Source of the DNA: Serratia nevei | GTDB taxonomy: Bacteria; Pseudomonadota; Gammaproteobacteria; Enterobacterales; Enterobacteriaceae | DNA length: 64,000 nt | Direction of reading: 5' to 3' | Assembly: GCF_037948395.1 (NCBI RefSeq) | Contig: NZ_CP149940.1 | Span: 3,906,001 to 3,970,000, forward strand | Shown: positions 11,601 through 20,988 of the stretch, in pieces | How the letters are laid out: every line of letters begins with the position of its first letter | Position numbering within the stretch: the first letter of the stretch is position 1 | The notes under the pieces: model-generated | What the model saw: only the letters and a program-made list of their open reading frames with translations | Told to the model about the DNA's origin: nothing | Database searches by the model: none | Made by a program: the position numbers and the translations under genes

Positions 11601-11708
11601 ATGAGCCAGCTGCTGACGCTGTACACCACGCCGGTGGTCTATCTTTACTTCGACCGGCTGCAGGCGAAGTTCCGCCGCAACAAGCAACTGGCCCCGCTGC
11701 CACACTAA
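8628..11708 (+). CDS. mdtC: Multidrug efflux RND transporter permease subunit MdtC
   Basis: A 1026-residue partner of MdtB (E. coli MdtC is 1025). It begins [17 protein letters not shown], carries the same [14 protein letters not shown] proton-relay helix and [16 protein letters not shown] motif, and is collinear with E. coli MdtC throughout, including the porter-domain stretch [16 protein letters not shown]. In E. coli MdtC is the subunit whose proton relay may be dispensable in the B2C trimer, while drug binding is attributed to it; that is family knowledge. It overlaps mdtB by 4 bp and is followed 10 bp later by mdtD. Confidence 0.97.
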   Translation: MKFFSLFIFRPVATILLTLAIALAGALGFSLLPVAPLPQVDYPVISVTATLPGADPETMATSVATPLERALSRIAGVNEMTSMSSLGSTRVILQFDLSRDINGAARDVQAAINAAQSLLPSGMPSRPTYRQMNPSDAPIMILTLTSDTYSQGQLYDFASTQLAQKIAQTEGVGDVTVGGSSLPAVRVELNPSALFNQGVSLDSVRQAISNANLRTPLGSAESQDKRWQIQSNDQIKKAEGYKPLIVHYNNGSAVRLSDVANVIDSVQDVRNAGMTNAQPAILLVVSRSPDANIIATVDRIRAELPDLEASIPASIKLNIAQDRSPTIRASLAEVEQSLVIAIALVILVVFAFLRSGRATLIPAVAVPVSLIGTFAAMYLCGFSLNNLSLMALTIATGFVVDDAIVVLENISRHVEAGIKPLQAALQGIREVGFTVLSMSMSLVAVFIPLLLMEGLPGRLFREFAVTLSVSIGLSLIISLTLTPMMCAYLLRPQTERAQQRVRGFGKLLMKLQQGYGRSLHWVLDHARWVLAILLATVALNVWLYISIPKTFFPEQDTGRLMGSIQADQSISFQAMRQKLQDFMTIVRDDPAVDNVTGFTGGSRTNSGSMFIALKPLSERKESAQQVIARLRAKLAKEPGASLFLMAVQDIRVGGRQANASYQYTLLSDDLSALRTWEPKIRTALAALPELADVNSDQQDKGSEMDLIYDRDTMSRLGISVSDANNLLNNAFGQRQISTIYQPLNQYKVVMEVAPPYTQDVSSLDKMFIINSEGKAIPLSYFAHWQPANTPLAVNHQGLSAASTISFNLPLGASLGDATDAVTRAMTQLGVPPTVRGAFAGTAQVFQDTLKSQVILILAAIATVYIVLGVLYESYIHPLTILSTLPSAGVGALLALELFGAPFSLIALIGIMLLIGIVKKNAIMMVDFALEAQRNGGISAREAIFQASLLRFRPIMMTTLAALFGALPLVLISGDGAELRQPLGITIAGGLVMSQLLTLYTTPVVYLYFDRLQAKFRRNKQLAPLPH

Positions 11709-11718
11709 TGGCCGACCA

Positions 11719-13149
11719 ATGCTGATGAAACACGCCGCCACGGTACGCTGGCAACTCTGGATAGTGGCATTCGGCTTCTTTATGCAGACGCTGGATACCA
11801 CTATCGTCAACACCGCCCTGCCCTCGATGGCCGCCAGCCTGGGGGAGAACCCGCTGCGCATGCAGTCGGTGATCGTCTCTTATGTGCTGACGGTGGCGGT
11901 GACGCTGCCGGCCAGCGGTTGGCTGGCGGACAAGGTCGGCGTACAGCGGGTGTTTTTCAGCGCCATCGTGCTGTTCACCCTCGGCTCCATTCTCTGCGCC
12001 CGCTCGGAAACCCTGAACGAGCTGATCGCCTCGCGCGTGATTCAGGGCATCGGCGGTGCGATGATGGTGCCGGTCGGCCGCCTGACGGTGATGAAGATCG
12101 TGCCGCGCGAGCAGTACATGGCGGCGATGACCTTCGTGACGCTGCCGGGCCAGATCGGCCCGCTGATGGGGCCGGCGCTGGGCGGCTTTCTGGTGCAATA
12201 CGCCAGCTGGCACTGGATTTTCCTGATCAATATTCCGGTGGGGATCGTAGGCGCCATCGCCACGCTGCTGCTGATGCCCAACTACCAAATGCAAACCCGA
12301 CGCTTCGACCTCAGCGGCTTTATCCTGCTGGCGATCGGCATGGCGTCGCTGACGCTGGCGCTCGACGGCCACAAGGGCATGGGGCTCTCCGGCAGCGCCA
12401 TCGCCGGTCTGCTGGCGCTGGGCGTAGCGGCGCTGTTGGGGTATGTTTGGCATGCCTACGGCAATAGCCGCGCCCTGTTCTCGCTGCGGCTGCTGCGCAC
12501 CCCGACTTACAAGATCGGGCTGCTGGCCAGTCTGCTGGGGCGCATCGGCAGCGGCATGTTGCCGTTCATGACGCCGCTGTTCCTGCAGGTGGGCATGGGT
12601 TTCACGCCGTTCCACGCCGGGCTGATGATGATCCCGATGATCATCGGCAGCATGGGCATGAAACGCATCGTGGTGCAGGTGGTCAACCGCTTTGGCTACC
12701 GCAACGTGCTGGTGGCCGCCACGCTGCTGCTGGCGCTGGTCAGCCTGAGCTTCCTGTTGGCGGCGATGCTCGGCTGGCTGTGGCTGCTGCCGGTGGTGCT
12801 GTTCTTCCAGGGGATGGTCAACTCGCTGCGCTTCTCGGCGATGAACACCCTGACGCTGAAAGATCTGCCGGATCGGCTGACCAGCAGCGGCAACAGCCTG
12901 TTGTCGATGGTCATGCAGCTGTCGATGAGCCTTGGCGTCAGCGTCGCCGGCATCTTGATCGGCAGCTTCGCCCATCACCAGGTGGTGGCCGACAGCCCGG
13001 CCATCCACAGCGCATTTATTTACAGCTACTGCTGTATGGCGTTGATTATCGCTCTGCCCGCATTGGCCTTCGCGCGCGTGCCGGCCGATAGCGCGCCCAA
13101 CCGCACGCTAACCAAAGAGCCGGGTACCGGTTCAACGAGGTTGCAATGA
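11719..13149 (+). CDS. mdtD: Major facilitator superfamily transporter MdtD (DHA2 type)
   Basis: A 476-residue permease with about 14 hydrophobic segments, typical of the DHA2 drug:proton antiporter family. The motif [18 protein letters not shown] in helix 1 and [17 protein letters not shown] in helix 4-5 are diagnostic. E. coli MdtD, in the same operon place, is not needed for MdtABC function and has been linked to iron-citrate export (sometimes called IceT); that role is known for the relative, not shown here. ATG at 11719 is used; its 3' end overlaps baeS by 4 bp (ATGA). Confidence 0.94.
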   Translation: MLMKHAATVRWQLWIVAFGFFMQTLDTTIVNTALPSMAASLGENPLRMQSVIVSYVLTVAVTLPASGWLADKVGVQRVFFSAIVLFTLGSILCARSETLNELIASRVIQGIGGAMMVPVGRLTVMKIVPREQYMAAMTFVTLPGQIGPLMGPALGGFLVQYASWHWIFLINIPVGIVGAIATLLLMPNYQMQTRRFDLSGFILLAIGMASLTLALDGHKGMGLSGSAIAGLLALGVAALLGYVWHAYGNSRALFSLRLLRTPTYKIGLLASLLGRIGSGMLPFMTPLFLQVGMGFTPFHAGLMMIPMIIGSMGMKRIVVQVVNRFGYRNVLVAATLLLALVSLSFLLAAMLGWLWLLPVVLFFQGMVNSLRFSAMNTLTLKDLPDRLTSSGNSLLSMVMQLSMSLGVSVAGILIGSFAHHQVVADSPAIHSAFIYSYCCMALIIALPALAFARVPADSAPNRTLTKEPGTGSTRLQ

Positions 13150-14528
13150 AGATAGGCATTACCGGGAAACTGTTCCTGGCCATTTTCGCCACCTGCATGT
13201 TGGTGCTGATCACCATGCATTGGGGGGTGCGCGTCAGCTTTGAACGCGGCTTTATCGACTACATCAAGCACAGCAACGAACAGCGCATCAACATGCTGAG
13301 CGAAGCGCTGGAGGAACAGTACAGCCACCACGGCAACTGGGTGTTCCTGCGCAACAACGATCAGGTGATCTACCAGATCATGCGCTCGTTCGAACAGAAC
13401 AGCGACAGCAGCCACAACCTGCCGCCCAAGGGCTGGCGCACCCAGTTTTGGGTGGTGGACAGCCAGTTCAACCGCCTGGTAGGCCACTCCGGGCCGGTAC
13501 CGAAAGAGGGCTCGCGCCACCCGATCCGCTACAACAACGAGATCGTCGGCTGGGTGATCACCACCCCGGTCGAGCGCCTGACGCGCAACACCGACATCAA
13601 CTTCGATCGCCAGCAGCGGCGCACCAGTTGGATCATCGTCGCACTCTCTACCCTGCTGGCGGCGGCGGTGACCTGGCTGCTGTCGCGCGGCATGCTGGCC
13701 CCGGTCAAGCGCCTGGTGGCGGGCACCCATCGCCTGGCGGCGGGGGATTTCACCACCCGCGTGGCGGTCAGCAGCCAGGATGAACTGGGCCGGCTGGCGC
13801 ACGACTTCAACCAGTTGGCCACCTCGCTGGAGAAAAACGAACAGATGCGCCGCGCTTTTATGGCCGACGTCTCGCACGAGCTGCGCACGCCGCTGGCGGT
13901 GCTGCGCGGCGAGCTGGAGGCGCTGCAGGACGGCGTGCGGCAGCCAACGCCGGCGTCGCTCAGTTCGCTGCAGGCCGAGGTGTCTACCCTGACCAAACTG
14001 GTCGACGATCTGCACCAGCTGTCGCTCTCCGATCTCGGCGCGCTGGCCTATCGCAAATCGTCGGTGGACTGCGTGCACCTGCTGCAGATCGCCGTCGCCG
14101 CCTTTCGCGAACGCTTCCGTGCCAAAGGGCTGGAGATCGTTACGCATCTGCCAGCCCAGGCGCCGCTGTTTGGCGATCCCGACCGTTTGAACCAGCTGTT
14201 CAATAACCTGCTGGAAAACAGCCTGCGCTACACCGACGCCGGCGGCCGGCTGGAAATCAGCGCCGAGCTGCAGCCAGGACGGCTGTTCCTCTACTGGCAG
14301 GACAGCGCGCCGGGCATCAGCGATCAGCAGCTGACCCGCATTTTCGAACGTTTCTACCGGGCGGAAGGTTCACGCAACCGCGCCAGCGGCGGTTCCGGGC
14401 TGGGGCTGGCGATCTGCCACAACATCGTGGAAGCCCACGACGGGAAAATCCGCGCCGAGCATTCGCCTTTAGGCGGCGTGCGCATTACAGTAGAATTTGC
14501 TACCCCGATAAAAAATAAGGCGCCTTGA
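13146..14528 (+). CDS. baeS: Envelope stress sensor histidine kinase BaeS
   Basis: A 460-residue inner-membrane kinase. Helix 1 (about residues 8-28), a periplasmic sensor of about 130 residues, helix 2 (about 160-178), HAMP linker, HisKA with phospho-acceptor His in [15 protein letters not shown], and a HATPase domain with N box [15 protein letters not shown] and G box [17 protein letters not shown]. It senses envelope damage (indole, tannins, metals, spheroplasting in E. coli) and phosphorylates BaeR. It overlaps mdtD by 4 bp and abuts baeR through a TGATG junction, so the sensor, regulator and pump are one operon. Confidence 0.95.
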   Translation: MKIGITGKLFLAIFATCMLVLITMHWGVRVSFERGFIDYIKHSNEQRINMLSEALEEQYSHHGNWVFLRNNDQVIYQIMRSFEQNSDSSHNLPPKGWRTQFWVVDSQFNRLVGHSGPVPKEGSRHPIRYNNEIVGWVITTPVERLTRNTDINFDRQQRRTSWIIVALSTLLAAAVTWLLSRGMLAPVKRLVAGTHRLAAGDFTTRVAVSSQDELGRLAHDFNQLATSLEKNEQMRRAFMADVSHELRTPLAVLRGELEALQDGVRQPTPASLSSLQAEVSTLTKLVDDLHQLSLSDLGALAYRKSSVDCVHLLQIAVAAFRERFRAKGLEIVTHLPAQAPLFGDPDRLNQLFNNLLENSLRYTDAGGRLEISAELQPGRLFLYWQDSAPGISDQQLTRIFERFYRAEGSRNRASGGSGLGLAICHNIVEAHDGKIRAEHSPLGGVRITVEFATPIKNKAP

Positions 14529-15244
14529 TGGATATGCAGAATCACCCCGTGCAGATCATGATTGTTGAAGATGAGCCCAAGTTGGGCCAGCTGCTGGTGG
14601 ACTATCTGCAGGCGGCGGGTTACGCCACCCGCTGGCTGACCAACGGCAACGAGGTGGTGCCGACCGTGCACCAGCATCCGCCAGCGCTGATTTTGCTCGA
14701 CCTGATGTTGCCGGGTGCCGACGGCCTGACGGTGTGCCGCGAGCTGCGCCGCTTCAGCGACGTGCCTATCGTGATGGTGACGGCGAAAATCGAAGAGATC
14801 GATCGCCTGCTGGGGCTGGAGATCGGCGCCGACGATTACATCTGCAAACCCTACAGCCCGCGCGAAGTGGTGGCGCGGGTGAAAACCATTCTGCGCCGCA
14901 GCTATCGGCCGCAGGAGAGCGCGCGAGAAGATGACCTGCTGCACATCGATGAGCCGCGTTTCCAGGCCAGCTATCAGGGGCAGTTGCTGGATCTGACGCC
15001 GGCGGAATTCCGCCTGCTGAAAACGCTGGCCAGCCAGCCGGGCAACGTGTTTTCACGCGAGCAGCTGCTGAACAACCTGTATGACGACTATCGGGTGGTC
15101 ACCGATCGCACCATCGACAGCCACATCAAAAACCTGCGCCGCAAGCTGGAACTGATCGACGGGGAAAAATCCTTTATTCGCTCGGTATACGGCGTGGGCT
15201 ACCGCTGGGAAGCCGAGCCCTGCCGGCTGGTGAATGGGGTTTAG
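14528..15244 (+). CDS. baeR: Envelope stress response regulator BaeR
   Basis: A 238-residue OmpR/PhoB-type regulator. The receiver domain has the acidic pair in [11 protein letters not shown] and phospho-acceptor Asp58 in [13 protein letters not shown]; the C-terminal winged helix contains [13 protein letters not shown] and the recognition helix region [17 protein letters not shown]. It activates mdtABCD (and spy, acrD in E. coli). The ATG at 14528 shares its A with the baeS stop TGA. No convincing copy of the E. coli BaeR box was found upstream of mdtA. It ends 4 bp before the convergent vapC stop. Confidence 0.95.
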   Translation: MDMQNHPVQIMIVEDEPKLGQLLVDYLQAAGYATRWLTNGNEVVPTVHQHPPALILLDLMLPGADGLTVCRELRRFSDVPIVMVTAKIEEIDRLLGLEIGADDYICKPYSPREVVARVKTILRRSYRPQESAREDDLLHIDEPRFQASYQGQLLDLTPAEFRLLKTLASQPGNVFSREQLLNNLYDDYRVVTDRTIDSHIKNLRRKLELIDGEKSFIRSVYGVGYRWEAEPCRLVNGV

Positions 15245-15248
15245 GGGA

Positions 15249-15638
15249 TCAGCGCGTCCAGTCTTCAACCGCCAACCCGGGCACCATGGCAAATGCGCGA
15301 TCGTTGGTCACCAGCGTCGCGCCACGGCTCTGCGCGTGAGCGGCGATCAGTTGATCCAGCGCGCCCATGATTTTGCCCTTTCTCTCCATGTTCGCGCGCA
15401 TTTCACCGTAGCAGCGGGCGGCCTCGCTATCCCATGCATAGACCGTCACCGCGGCAAGAAAGGCCTCGACCATGCTTTGCAACGCCTTGTTCCGCCGTTT
15501 AGCCACACCGTAAAGCAGTTCCGCTTCCGTGACGCTGGAAATACATACGGCAGAAGGCGGGAGCTTTTCCATGACGTTAAGCACCTGCGGATGCTGCCGA
15601 AACAGGTGGCTGACGGTGTTGGTATCAAACATGTACAT
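15249..15638 (-). CDS. vapC: VapC-type PIN-domain toxin ribonuclease
   Basis: A 129-residue PIN-domain endoribonuclease. Acidic metal-binding residues are visible: Asp5 in MFDTNTVSHLF, Glu40 in TEAELLYGV, Asp95 in GALDQLIAAHA and the TND at 111-113. Enterobacterial VapC cleaves initiator tRNA in the anticodon loop, halting translation until VapB neutralises it; that is family knowledge. The start lies 3 bp after the vapB stop, with a GAGGAAGAG ribosome site inside the vapB end, the usual antitoxin-toxin arrangement. The pair sits between baeR and yegP, where E. coli has no such genes, so it is a lineage-specific insertion. Confidence 0.92.
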   Translation of the reverse strand: MYMFDTNTVSHLFRQHPQVLNVMEKLPPSAVCISSVTEAELLYGVAKRRNKALQSMVEAFLAAVTVYAWDSEAARCYGEMRANMERKGKIMGALDQLIAAHAQSRGATLVTNDRAFAMVPGLAVEDWTR

Positions 15639-15641
15639 CGC

Positions 15642-15905
15642 CTACTCTTCCTCTGAGAATGGATCGCGGTCTGCAACCTCTTGCTGACGATCTTCCGCGC
15701 CAAGAAACTCTTGCGGCACCGGCGTTTGGGCGATAATGCTCAGCAGCGGTGCCCAGCTGTCCGGCTTTGCCGGATATTTGGATAAAATCACGTTTCCCTC
15801 CCGATCGCGACGGATATACACACGATCCGTATCAAATTCAAATTCCACCGGTAACCTCACCGCCTGATTTCTGCCGTTTTTAAACAGCTTTGCGATTCTT
15901 TCCAT
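15642..15905 (-). CDS. vapB: VapB-type antitoxin (AbrB/SpoVT fold)
   Basis: An 87-residue antitoxin. The N-terminal swapped-hairpin DNA-binding domain is seen in MERIAKLFKNGRNQAVRLP, with VYIRRDREGNVILSKYP completing it; the acidic C terminus (AEDRQQEVADRDPFSEEE) would wrap the toxin. The start at 15905 follows GGAGTGTTGAG; a longer in-frame start 24 codons upstream is not conserved in character and lacks a ribosome site. The VapBC complex normally represses its own promoter, and a 9-bp inverted repeat lies just upstream (15920-15947). Confidence 0.91.
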   Translation of the reverse strand: MERIAKLFKNGRNQAVRLPVEFEFDTDRVYIRRDREGNVILSKYPAKPDSWAPLLSIIAQTPVPQEFLGAEDRQQEVADRDPFSEEE

Positions 15906-15919
15906 CTCAACACTCCACA

Positions 15920-15947
15920 GCAGGCATAGGCCAAAGCATATGCCTGC
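15920..15947. promoter_or_regulatory. Candidate VapBC autoregulatory operator
   Basis: A perfect 9-bp inverted repeat, GCAGGCATA and TATGCCTGC, separated by 10 bp, centred about 28 bp upstream of the vapB start. Place and symmetry fit a VapB operator; binding is inference. Confidence 0.45.
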
Positions 15948-16200
15948 AGCGCGTCGATGCCAAGATCTATCGCTCACTTTTCACTCACCTTTACGTAGCG
16001 GGCAAACGGTAACGCGCAATGCTGCTCGATGAAACCACGTAATTGTCATTATGCGGCGCACTGCGCAATCACCACGCCTTCCCTTAGCTTCCCGTGCGGC
16101 AGCGGGCTTCTCGGATGAAAACTCCGCGCCGGCGCAAGAAAACTGCGCATTTTTTAGACTAAGCTGCTGTGAGGTTTAGCCGCCGATTTTCAAGCGATTG

Positions 16201-16210
16201 GCTACACTTA
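16201..16210 (+). promoter_or_regulatory. Candidate sigma-S type -10 element of yegP
   Basis: GCTACACTTA, 33 bp before the yegP start, fits the extended -10 consensus KCTAYRCTTAA of stationary-phase sigma factor RpoS. No strong -35 is seen at 17 bp. The rest of the 336-bp gap 15906-16242 shows nothing else beyond the vapB operator. Confidence 0.35.
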
Positions 16211-16242
16211 CATCACGAATCGGAACCTACAGGAGAAGAACC

Positions 16243-16581
16243 ATGGCAATCGGTCATTACGAGCTGAAAAAAGCAAAGAACGGACAGTACCACTTCAACC
16301 TGAAAGCCAGTAACGGCGAGATCATTCTGGCCAGCGAGATGTACGCCAGCAAAGCGTCGGCGGAGAACGGCATCGCCTCGGTGCAGACCAATGCGCCGCA
16401 CGAAGCGCAGTTTGAAGTGAAGCACAGCACCAGCAATCAGCCCTATTTTGTGCTGAAGGCCAAGAACCATCAGGTGATCGGCGTCAGCGAAATGTACAGC
16501 TCCGAAAGCGCAGCCAAAAACGGTATCCAGTCGGTGATGAAAAACGGCCCGACCACCGATATCCGCGATTTGAGCGCCTGA
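16243..16581 (+). CDS. yegP: YegP family DUF1508 repeat protein
   Basis: A 112-residue protein made of two tandem copies of the DUF1508 unit: GHYELKKAKNGQYHFNLKASNGEIILASEMYASKASAENGIASV and a second copy starting near residue 52 (FEVKHSTSNQPYFVLKAKNHQVIGVSEMYSSESAAKNGIQSV). E. coli YegP has 110 residues and lies at the same place between baeR and trhP. The function is unknown; the family is cytoplasmic and stress-associated in expression studies. The start at 16243 follows AGGAGAAGAACC. Confidence 0.92.
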   Translation: MAIGHYELKKAKNGQYHFNLKASNGEIILASEMYASKASAENGIASVQTNAPHEAQFEVKHSTSNQPYFVLKAKNHQVIGVSEMYSSESAAKNGIQSVMKNGPTTDIRDLSA

Positions 16582-16728
16582 TCCCCCGTGTCGCCCGCGC
16601 GGTGGCCGCCATCGCGCGTTTTCCGTTTGACCGGGATCAATCTCCCTTGAATAAATCCGGTTAACTGCTGATTTCTTGCCGCGCTGCGGCTACAATCCCC
16701 CGCTTTTACTGCGCCATCTGGGGCGCAA

Positions 16729-16854
16729 TATACCCACTGGCTTTCATACGGCAGCTAGGCGGCAAGTTCGTGAGTCTCCAGAAGCTTGGTCAACCAAGTG
16801 ACTGGAGTGAGCGAATGCAGCCAACAACGCTGCAGTTCGAAAGACAGAGGTATA
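16729..16854. repeat. ERIC repetitive element (126 bp)
   Basis: A full-length enterobacterial repetitive intergenic consensus element. It starts TATACCC and ends AGGTATA, and its core reads GTGAGTCTCCAGAAGCTTGG and AAGTGACTGGAGTGAGCG, closely matching the conserved ERIC palindrome arms. It fills most of the 301-bp gap between yegP and trhP and ends 28 bp before the trhP start, so it is probably transcribed into the trhP leader. Confidence 0.88.
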
Positions 16855-16882
16855 CTGACCTGAAATCAGACCGAGACACACT

Positions 16883-18235
16883 ATGTTTACACCGGAACTT
16901 CTCTCCCCGGCCGGAACGCTGAAAAACATGCGTTACGCCTTCGCCTATGGCGCCGATGCGGTTTACGCCGGCCAGCCGCGCTACAGCCTGCGGGTGCGCA
17001 ACAACGAGTTCAACCACGAGAATCTGGCGCAGGGCATCAACGAAGCCCATGCGTTGGGCAAAAAATTCTACGTGGTGGTGAACATCGCCCCGCACAACGC
17101 CAAGTTGAAAACCTTCCTGCGCGATCTGAAGCCGGTTATCGATATGGGCCCGGATGCGCTGATCATGTCCGATCCCGGCCTTATCATGATGGTGCGCGAA
17201 GCCTTCCCGCAGATGGACATCCACCTGTCGGTGCAGGCCAACGCCGTTAACTGGGCGACGGTGAAGTTCTGGAAGCAAATGGGTCTGACCCGCGTGATCC
17301 TCTCGCGCGAGCTGTCGCTGGAAGAGATCGCCGAGATCCGCGCCGAAGTGCCGGACATGGAACTGGAGATCTTCGTCCACGGCGCGCTGTGCATGGCCTA
17401 CTCCGGCCGCTGCCTGCTGTCGGGCTATATCAACAAGCGCGATCCCAACCAGGGCACCTGCACCAACGCCTGCCGCTGGCAGTATAAGGCTGAAGAAGGC
17501 AAAGAGGACGACACCGGCAATATCGTGCACCTGCACGAGCCGATCCCGGTGCAAACCGTCGAGCCGACGCTGGGCATCGGCGCGCCGACCGACAAGGTGT
17601 TCATGCTATCTGAAGCGCAAAAACCAGGCGAATATATGAGCGCCTTCGAAGACGAGCACGGCACCTATATCATGAACTCCAAGGATCTGCGCGCCATCCA
17701 GCACGTGGAGCGTCTGACGCAGCTCGGCGTGCACTCGCTGAAGATCGAAGGCCGCACCAAGTCCTTCTACTACTGCGCCCGCACCGCCCAGGTCTACCGC
17801 CGCGCCATCGACGACGCGGCCGCCGGCAAACCCTTCGATCCGACCCTGCTTACCACGCTGGAAGGCCTGGCGCACCGCGGCTACACAGAAGGCTTCCTGC
17901 GCCGCCACGTGCACGAAGCGCAGCAGAATTACGACTACGGCTCCTCGCTCTCCGAGCGCCAGCAGTTCGTCGGCGAATTCACCGGCGTGCGCCGCGATGG
18001 CTGGGCGGAGGTCGACGTGAAGAATAAGTTCTCACTCGGCGACAGCGTCGAGATGATGACGCCGGGCGGCAACGTGGTCTTCACCCTCGAAAGTATGCAA
18101 AATAAGAAAGGCGAACCGATTGAGGTGGCGCCGGGCAACGGCCATATCGTTTATTTGCCGATCCCGCAGGATATCGATCTCAATTATGCGTTGCTGATCC
18201 GCAATTTGGCGGAAGAAAATAGCGCCGGAGCATAA
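16883..18235 (+). CDS. trhP: tRNA uridine-34 hydroxylation protein TrhP (U32 peptidase family, YegQ)
   Basis: A 450-residue U32-family protein. MFTPELLSPAGTLKNMRYAF and FVHGALCMAYSGRCLLSGY are the family signatures; the cysteines of that second motif together with CTNACRW are the set proposed to hold an iron-sulfur cluster. In E. coli TrhP makes 5-hydroxyuridine at the wobble base of tRNAs using prephenate, in parallel with TrhO; later it becomes cmo5U or mcmo5U. The ribosome site is weak; the ERIC element lies directly upstream. A terminator follows at once. Confidence 0.94.
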   Translation: MFTPELLSPAGTLKNMRYAFAYGADAVYAGQPRYSLRVRNNEFNHENLAQGINEAHALGKKFYVVVNIAPHNAKLKTFLRDLKPVIDMGPDALIMSDPGLIMMVREAFPQMDIHLSVQANAVNWATVKFWKQMGLTRVILSRELSLEEIAEIRAEVPDMELEIFVHGALCMAYSGRCLLSGYINKRDPNQGTCTNACRWQYKAEEGKEDDTGNIVHLHEPIPVQTVEPTLGIGAPTDKVFMLSEAQKPGEYMSAFEDEHGTYIMNSKDLRAIQHVERLTQLGVHSLKIEGRTKSFYYCARTAQVYRRAIDDAAAGKPFDPTLLTTLEGLAHRGYTEGFLRRHVHEAQQNYDYGSSLSERQQFVGEFTGVRRDGWAEVDVKNKFSLGDSVEMMTPGGNVVFTLESMQNKKGEPIEVAPGNGHIVYLPIPQDIDLNYALLIRNLAEENSAGA

Positions 18236-18240
18236 AAATG

Positions 18241-18267
18241 AATCGCCGTCATTCGGCGGCGATTTTT
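18241..18267 (+). terminator. Rho-independent terminator of trhP
   Basis: Stem AATCGCCG / CGGCGATT with an 8-base loop followed by a T run, starting 5 bp after the trhP stop. Confidence 0.8.
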
Positions 18268-18275
18268 AGCAAATA

Positions 18276-18291
18276 TTAGAATTGGATCACA
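18276..18291 (+). promoter_or_regulatory. Candidate CRP site and promoter of cyaR
   Basis: TTAGA-N6-TCACA resembles the CRP site TGTGA-N6-TCACA (right half perfect). A TACTAT -10 lies at 18313-18318. With transcription starting at 18325 the site is centred at -41.5, the class II position. CyaR is CRP-activated in E. coli, so the fit is expected; binding is inferred. Confidence 0.5.
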
Positions 18292-18321
18292 TCAATGTGC
18301 GCGCAGCTTGGTTACTATCAC

Positions 18322-18410
18322 GCTGCTTAAAACGAACAACGAAAATATTTGCATAGCAATACTAGGAACCACCTCCTTAGCCGGCCCAATCTCCCTTGGG
18401 CTGGCTTTTT
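18322..18410 (+). ncRNA. cyaR: CyaR small regulatory RNA
   Basis: An Hfq-dependent, CRP-controlled sRNA that represses ompX, luxS, nadE and other mRNAs in E. coli. The conserved target-pairing stretch AGGAACCACCTCCTTAGCC (18364-18382) is identical to E. coli as I recall it, and the terminator loop ATCTCCCTT is kept. The terminator stem is 10 bp (18379-18388 with 18397-18406, one G-T pair) followed by five T. The gene lies downstream of trhP (yegQ) exactly as in E. coli. The 5' end is uncertain by about 3 nt (18322 or 18325). Confidence 0.9.
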
Positions 18411-18698
18411 CTTTATGGGCTCGCCTATTTTTTTTGCTGCGCCTATTTCCATAACTTATTCTCGTTATCCGTTTTAATAATAATCACGCCGCTTCGATAT
18501 ATAAATAACGCTACAGCGATTAATCCTCTCGTCTTTAAAACCTGACTTATTTCCGCGTAAAATTCAGATAAATTCGCCTTGCTTCATATTCACTGAACGC
18601 CGGGGAATAACCAGAATTAGCTGAATATTCTGATGGCCTGGTGGCGGCAGCTGGTTTATCTTGAGGCATTCTTGGTTTTCCGCCGGAGGAGATCGGCA
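18411..18698. other. AT-rich intergenic region before yegS
   Basis: About 290 bp of AT-rich sequence after CyaR. No open frame, tRNA or clear hairpin is visible; it presumably contains the yegS promoter. Confidence 0.5.
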
Positions 18699-19604
18699 AT
18701 GCCTCAACACTCACATGCGCCCGCCCTGCTTATTCTCAACGGCAAAGGCGCCGGTAACGAAGAGCTGCGTCAGGCGGTCAAACGCCTGCGCGCAGAACGC
18801 ATCACGCTGCACGTGCGCGTGACCTGGGAGCACGGCGACGCCGCGCGCTACGTCGCGGAAGCCGCACAGCTCGGCGTCGGCACCGTCGTCGCCGGCGGCG
18901 GTGACGGCACCATCAACGAAGTGGCGGCCGCGCTGGTGCAACTGCCGGCGCACAACCGGCCGGTGCTGGGCATCCTGCCGCTCGGCACCGCCAACGATTT
19001 CGCCATGGCCTGCAATATTCCCCCGTCGCCGGAACAGGCGCTGCAGCTGGCGATCAAGGGCCGCTCGGTGCCGATCGATCTGGCCAAGGTCAACGGCGAG
19101 CGCTACTTCATCAACATGGCCACCGGCGGCTTCGGCACCCGCATCACCACCGAAACGCCGGAGAAGCTGAAGGCGGCATTGGGCGGCGTGTCCTACTTCG
19201 TGCACGGCTTGCTGCGCATGGATACGCTGCAGGCCGACCGCTGTGAAATTCGCGGGCCGGACTTCTGCTGGGCCGGCGAGGCGCTGGTGATCGGCATCGG
19301 CAACGGCAAACAGGCCGGCGGCGGCCAGGAGCTGTGCCCCAGCGCGCTGATCAACGACGGCCTGCTGCAGCTGCGCCTGCTGATCGCCGATGAACTGCTG
19401 CCGGCGCTGGTCGCCGCCCTGTTCAACGACGAAGAAAGCAACAGCATCCTCAGCGCAGCGCTGCCGTGGCTCGAGATCGACGCGCCGCATGAGATGACTT
19501 TCAACCTCGACGGCGAGCCGCTCAAAGGCCGTCATTTCCGCATCGAAGTGTTGCCGCAGGCCATCGAATGCCGCCTGCCGCCTAACTGCGCCCTGCTGGG
19601 CTGA
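18699..19604 (+). CDS. yegS: Lipid kinase YegS (diacylglycerol kinase family)
   Basis: A 301-residue cytoplasmic lipid kinase (E. coli YegS 299). The nucleotide-binding motif [14 protein letters not shown] near residues 65-80 and [13 protein letters not shown] a little later are the hallmarks of the diacylglycerol-kinase catalytic domain; [19 protein letters not shown] near the C terminus completes it. YegS phosphorylates phosphatidylglycerol in vitro. The start at 18699 follows GGAGGAGATCGGCA; the frame is open upstream but lacks a better site. It keeps its E. coli neighbourhood next to trhP and cyaR. Confidence 0.93.
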   Translation: MPQHSHAPALLILNGKGAGNEELRQAVKRLRAERITLHVRVTWEHGDAARYVAEAAQLGVGTVVAGGGDGTINEVAAALVQLPAHNRPVLGILPLGTANDFAMACNIPPSPEQALQLAIKGRSVPIDLAKVNGERYFINMATGGFGTRITTETPEKLKAALGGVSYFVHGLLRMDTLQADRCEIRGPDFCWAGEALVIGIGNGKQAGGGQELCPSALINDGLLQLRLLIADELLPALVAALFNDEESNSILSAALPWLEIDAPHEMTFNLDGEPLKGRHFRIEVLPQAIECRLPPNCALLG

Positions 19605-19702
19605 CCTTGTCGGGCGCAGCCGCTGCGCCCCGCTTCTTCCCCCTCCGCTTACCCGCTTCCGCTCGCGATCAAATGTGATCCTCTCCGGCAAATTCATTAA
19701 TT

Positions 19703-19718
19703 CATACTTGTATGGTAG
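19703..19718. promoter_or_regulatory. Candidate RspR operator upstream of rspA
   Basis: CATAC-TT-GTATG is an inverted repeat overlapping CTTGTATGGTAG. A 10-of-12 match, CTAGTATGGTGG, lies upstream of rspR at 25893-25904. A shared site before both rspA and the repressor gene would fit RspR autoregulation. An AAATGTGAT half-site for CRP lies at 19671-19679. Both are pattern inferences. Confidence 0.35.
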
Positions 19719-19773
19719 TTAGTTCATGGCGTATTTTCGCGCTATCTCTCCGCAGCTACAGGATGTGAAGGTT

Positions 19774-20988
19774 ATGAAAATCGTCAACGCCGAGGTGTTC
19801 GTCACCTGCCCGGGGCGCAACTTTGTCACGCTGAAGATCACCACCGATGACGGCATCGTCGGCCTCGGTGACGCCACGCTGAACGGGCGTGAACTGTCGG
19901 TGGCCTCTTACCTGAAAGATCACCTCTGCCCGCAGCTGATCGGCCGCGACGCGCAGCGGATCGAAGACCTCTGGCAATTCTTCTACAAAGGCGCTTACTG
20001 GCGGCGCGGCCCGGTGACCATGTCGGCCATTTCCGCCGTCGACATGGCGCTGTGGGACATCAAGGCCAAGGCCGCCAACATGCCGCTGTATCAATTGCTG
20101 GGCGGCGCGTCGCGTTCGGGGGTGATGGTGTATTGCCACACCACCGGCCACTCGATCGACGAGGTGCTCGACGACTACGCCAAGCATAAAGAACAAGGCT
20201 TCAAGGCCATCCGCGTCCAATGCGGCGTGCCGGGCATGAAAACCACCTACGGCATGGCCAAGGGGAAAGGCCAGGCCTATGAGCCGGCCACCAAGGGTGA
20301 CTGGCCGGAAGAGCAGCTGTGGTCGACGGAAAAATACCTCGATTTCACCCCCAAACTGTTCGATGCGGTGCGCAACAGGTTCGGCTTCAACGAGCACCTG
20401 CTGCACGACATGCACCACCGCCTGACGCCGATCGAAGCGGCGCGCTTCGGCAAAAGCGCCGAGCCGTATCGCCTGTTCTGGATGGAAGATCCGACGCCGG
20501 CGGAAAACCAGGCCTGTTTCCGCCTGATTCGCCAGCATACCGTCACGCCGATCGCCGTCGGCGAGGTGTTCAACAGCATCTGGGACTGCAAACAGCTGAT
20601 TGAAGAGCAGCTGATCGACTACATCCGTACCACCCTGACGCACGCGGGCGGCATTACCGGCATGCGGCGCATCGCCGACTTCGCCTCGCTGTATCAGGTG
20701 CGCACCGGCTCCCACGGCCCTTCCGATCTGTCGCCGATCTGCATGGCGGCAGCGCTGCATTTCGATCTGTGGGTGCCGAATTTCGGCGTGCAGGAATACA
20801 TGGGCTATTCCGAGCAGATGCTCGAGGTGTTCCCGCACAGCTGGACGTTCGACGACGGCTATATGCATCCGGGCGACAAGCCGGGCATCGGCATCGAGTT
20901 CGATGAGAAGCTGGCGGCCCGTTACCCGTATGAACCGGCCTACCTGCCGGTTGCGCGTCTGGAGGATGGCACCTTATGGAACTGGTAA
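19774..20988 (+). CDS. rspA: RspA / mannonate-dehydratase-like enolase superfamily enzyme
   Basis: A 404-residue protein, same length as E. coli RspA (starvation-sensing protein). N-terminal capping domain followed by a TIM barrel with acidic metal ligands around [17 protein letters not shown] and AVGEVFNS, and the conserved [11 protein letters not shown]. The ManD subgroup dehydrates D-mannonate or D-gluconate, often weakly. The start at 19774 begins [16 protein letters not shown] after a modest AAGG; a longer frame starts at 19726 without conservation. It leads a cluster rspA-rspB-MFS-polyol dehydrogenase-MFS-rspR for uptake and breakdown of a sugar acid or alditol; the physiological substrate is unknown. 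Confidence 0.92.
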   Translation: MKIVNAEVFVTCPGRNFVTLKITTDDGIVGLGDATLNGRELSVASYLKDHLCPQLIGRDAQRIEDLWQFFYKGAYWRRGPVTMSAISAVDMALWDIKAKAANMPLYQLLGGASRSGVMVYCHTTGHSIDEVLDDYAKHKEQGFKAIRVQCGVPGMKTTYGMAKGKGQAYEPATKGDWPEEQLWSTEKYLDFTPKLFDAVRNRFGFNEHLLHDMHHRLTPIEAARFGKSAEPYRLFWMEDPTPAENQACFRLIRQHTVTPIAVGEVFNSIWDCKQLIEEQLIDYIRTTLTHAGGITGMRRIADFASLYQVRTGSHGPSDLSPICMAAALHFDLWVPNFGVQEYMGYSEQMLEVFPHSWTFDDGYMHPGDKPGIGIEFDEKLAARYPYEPAYLPVARLEDGTLWNW

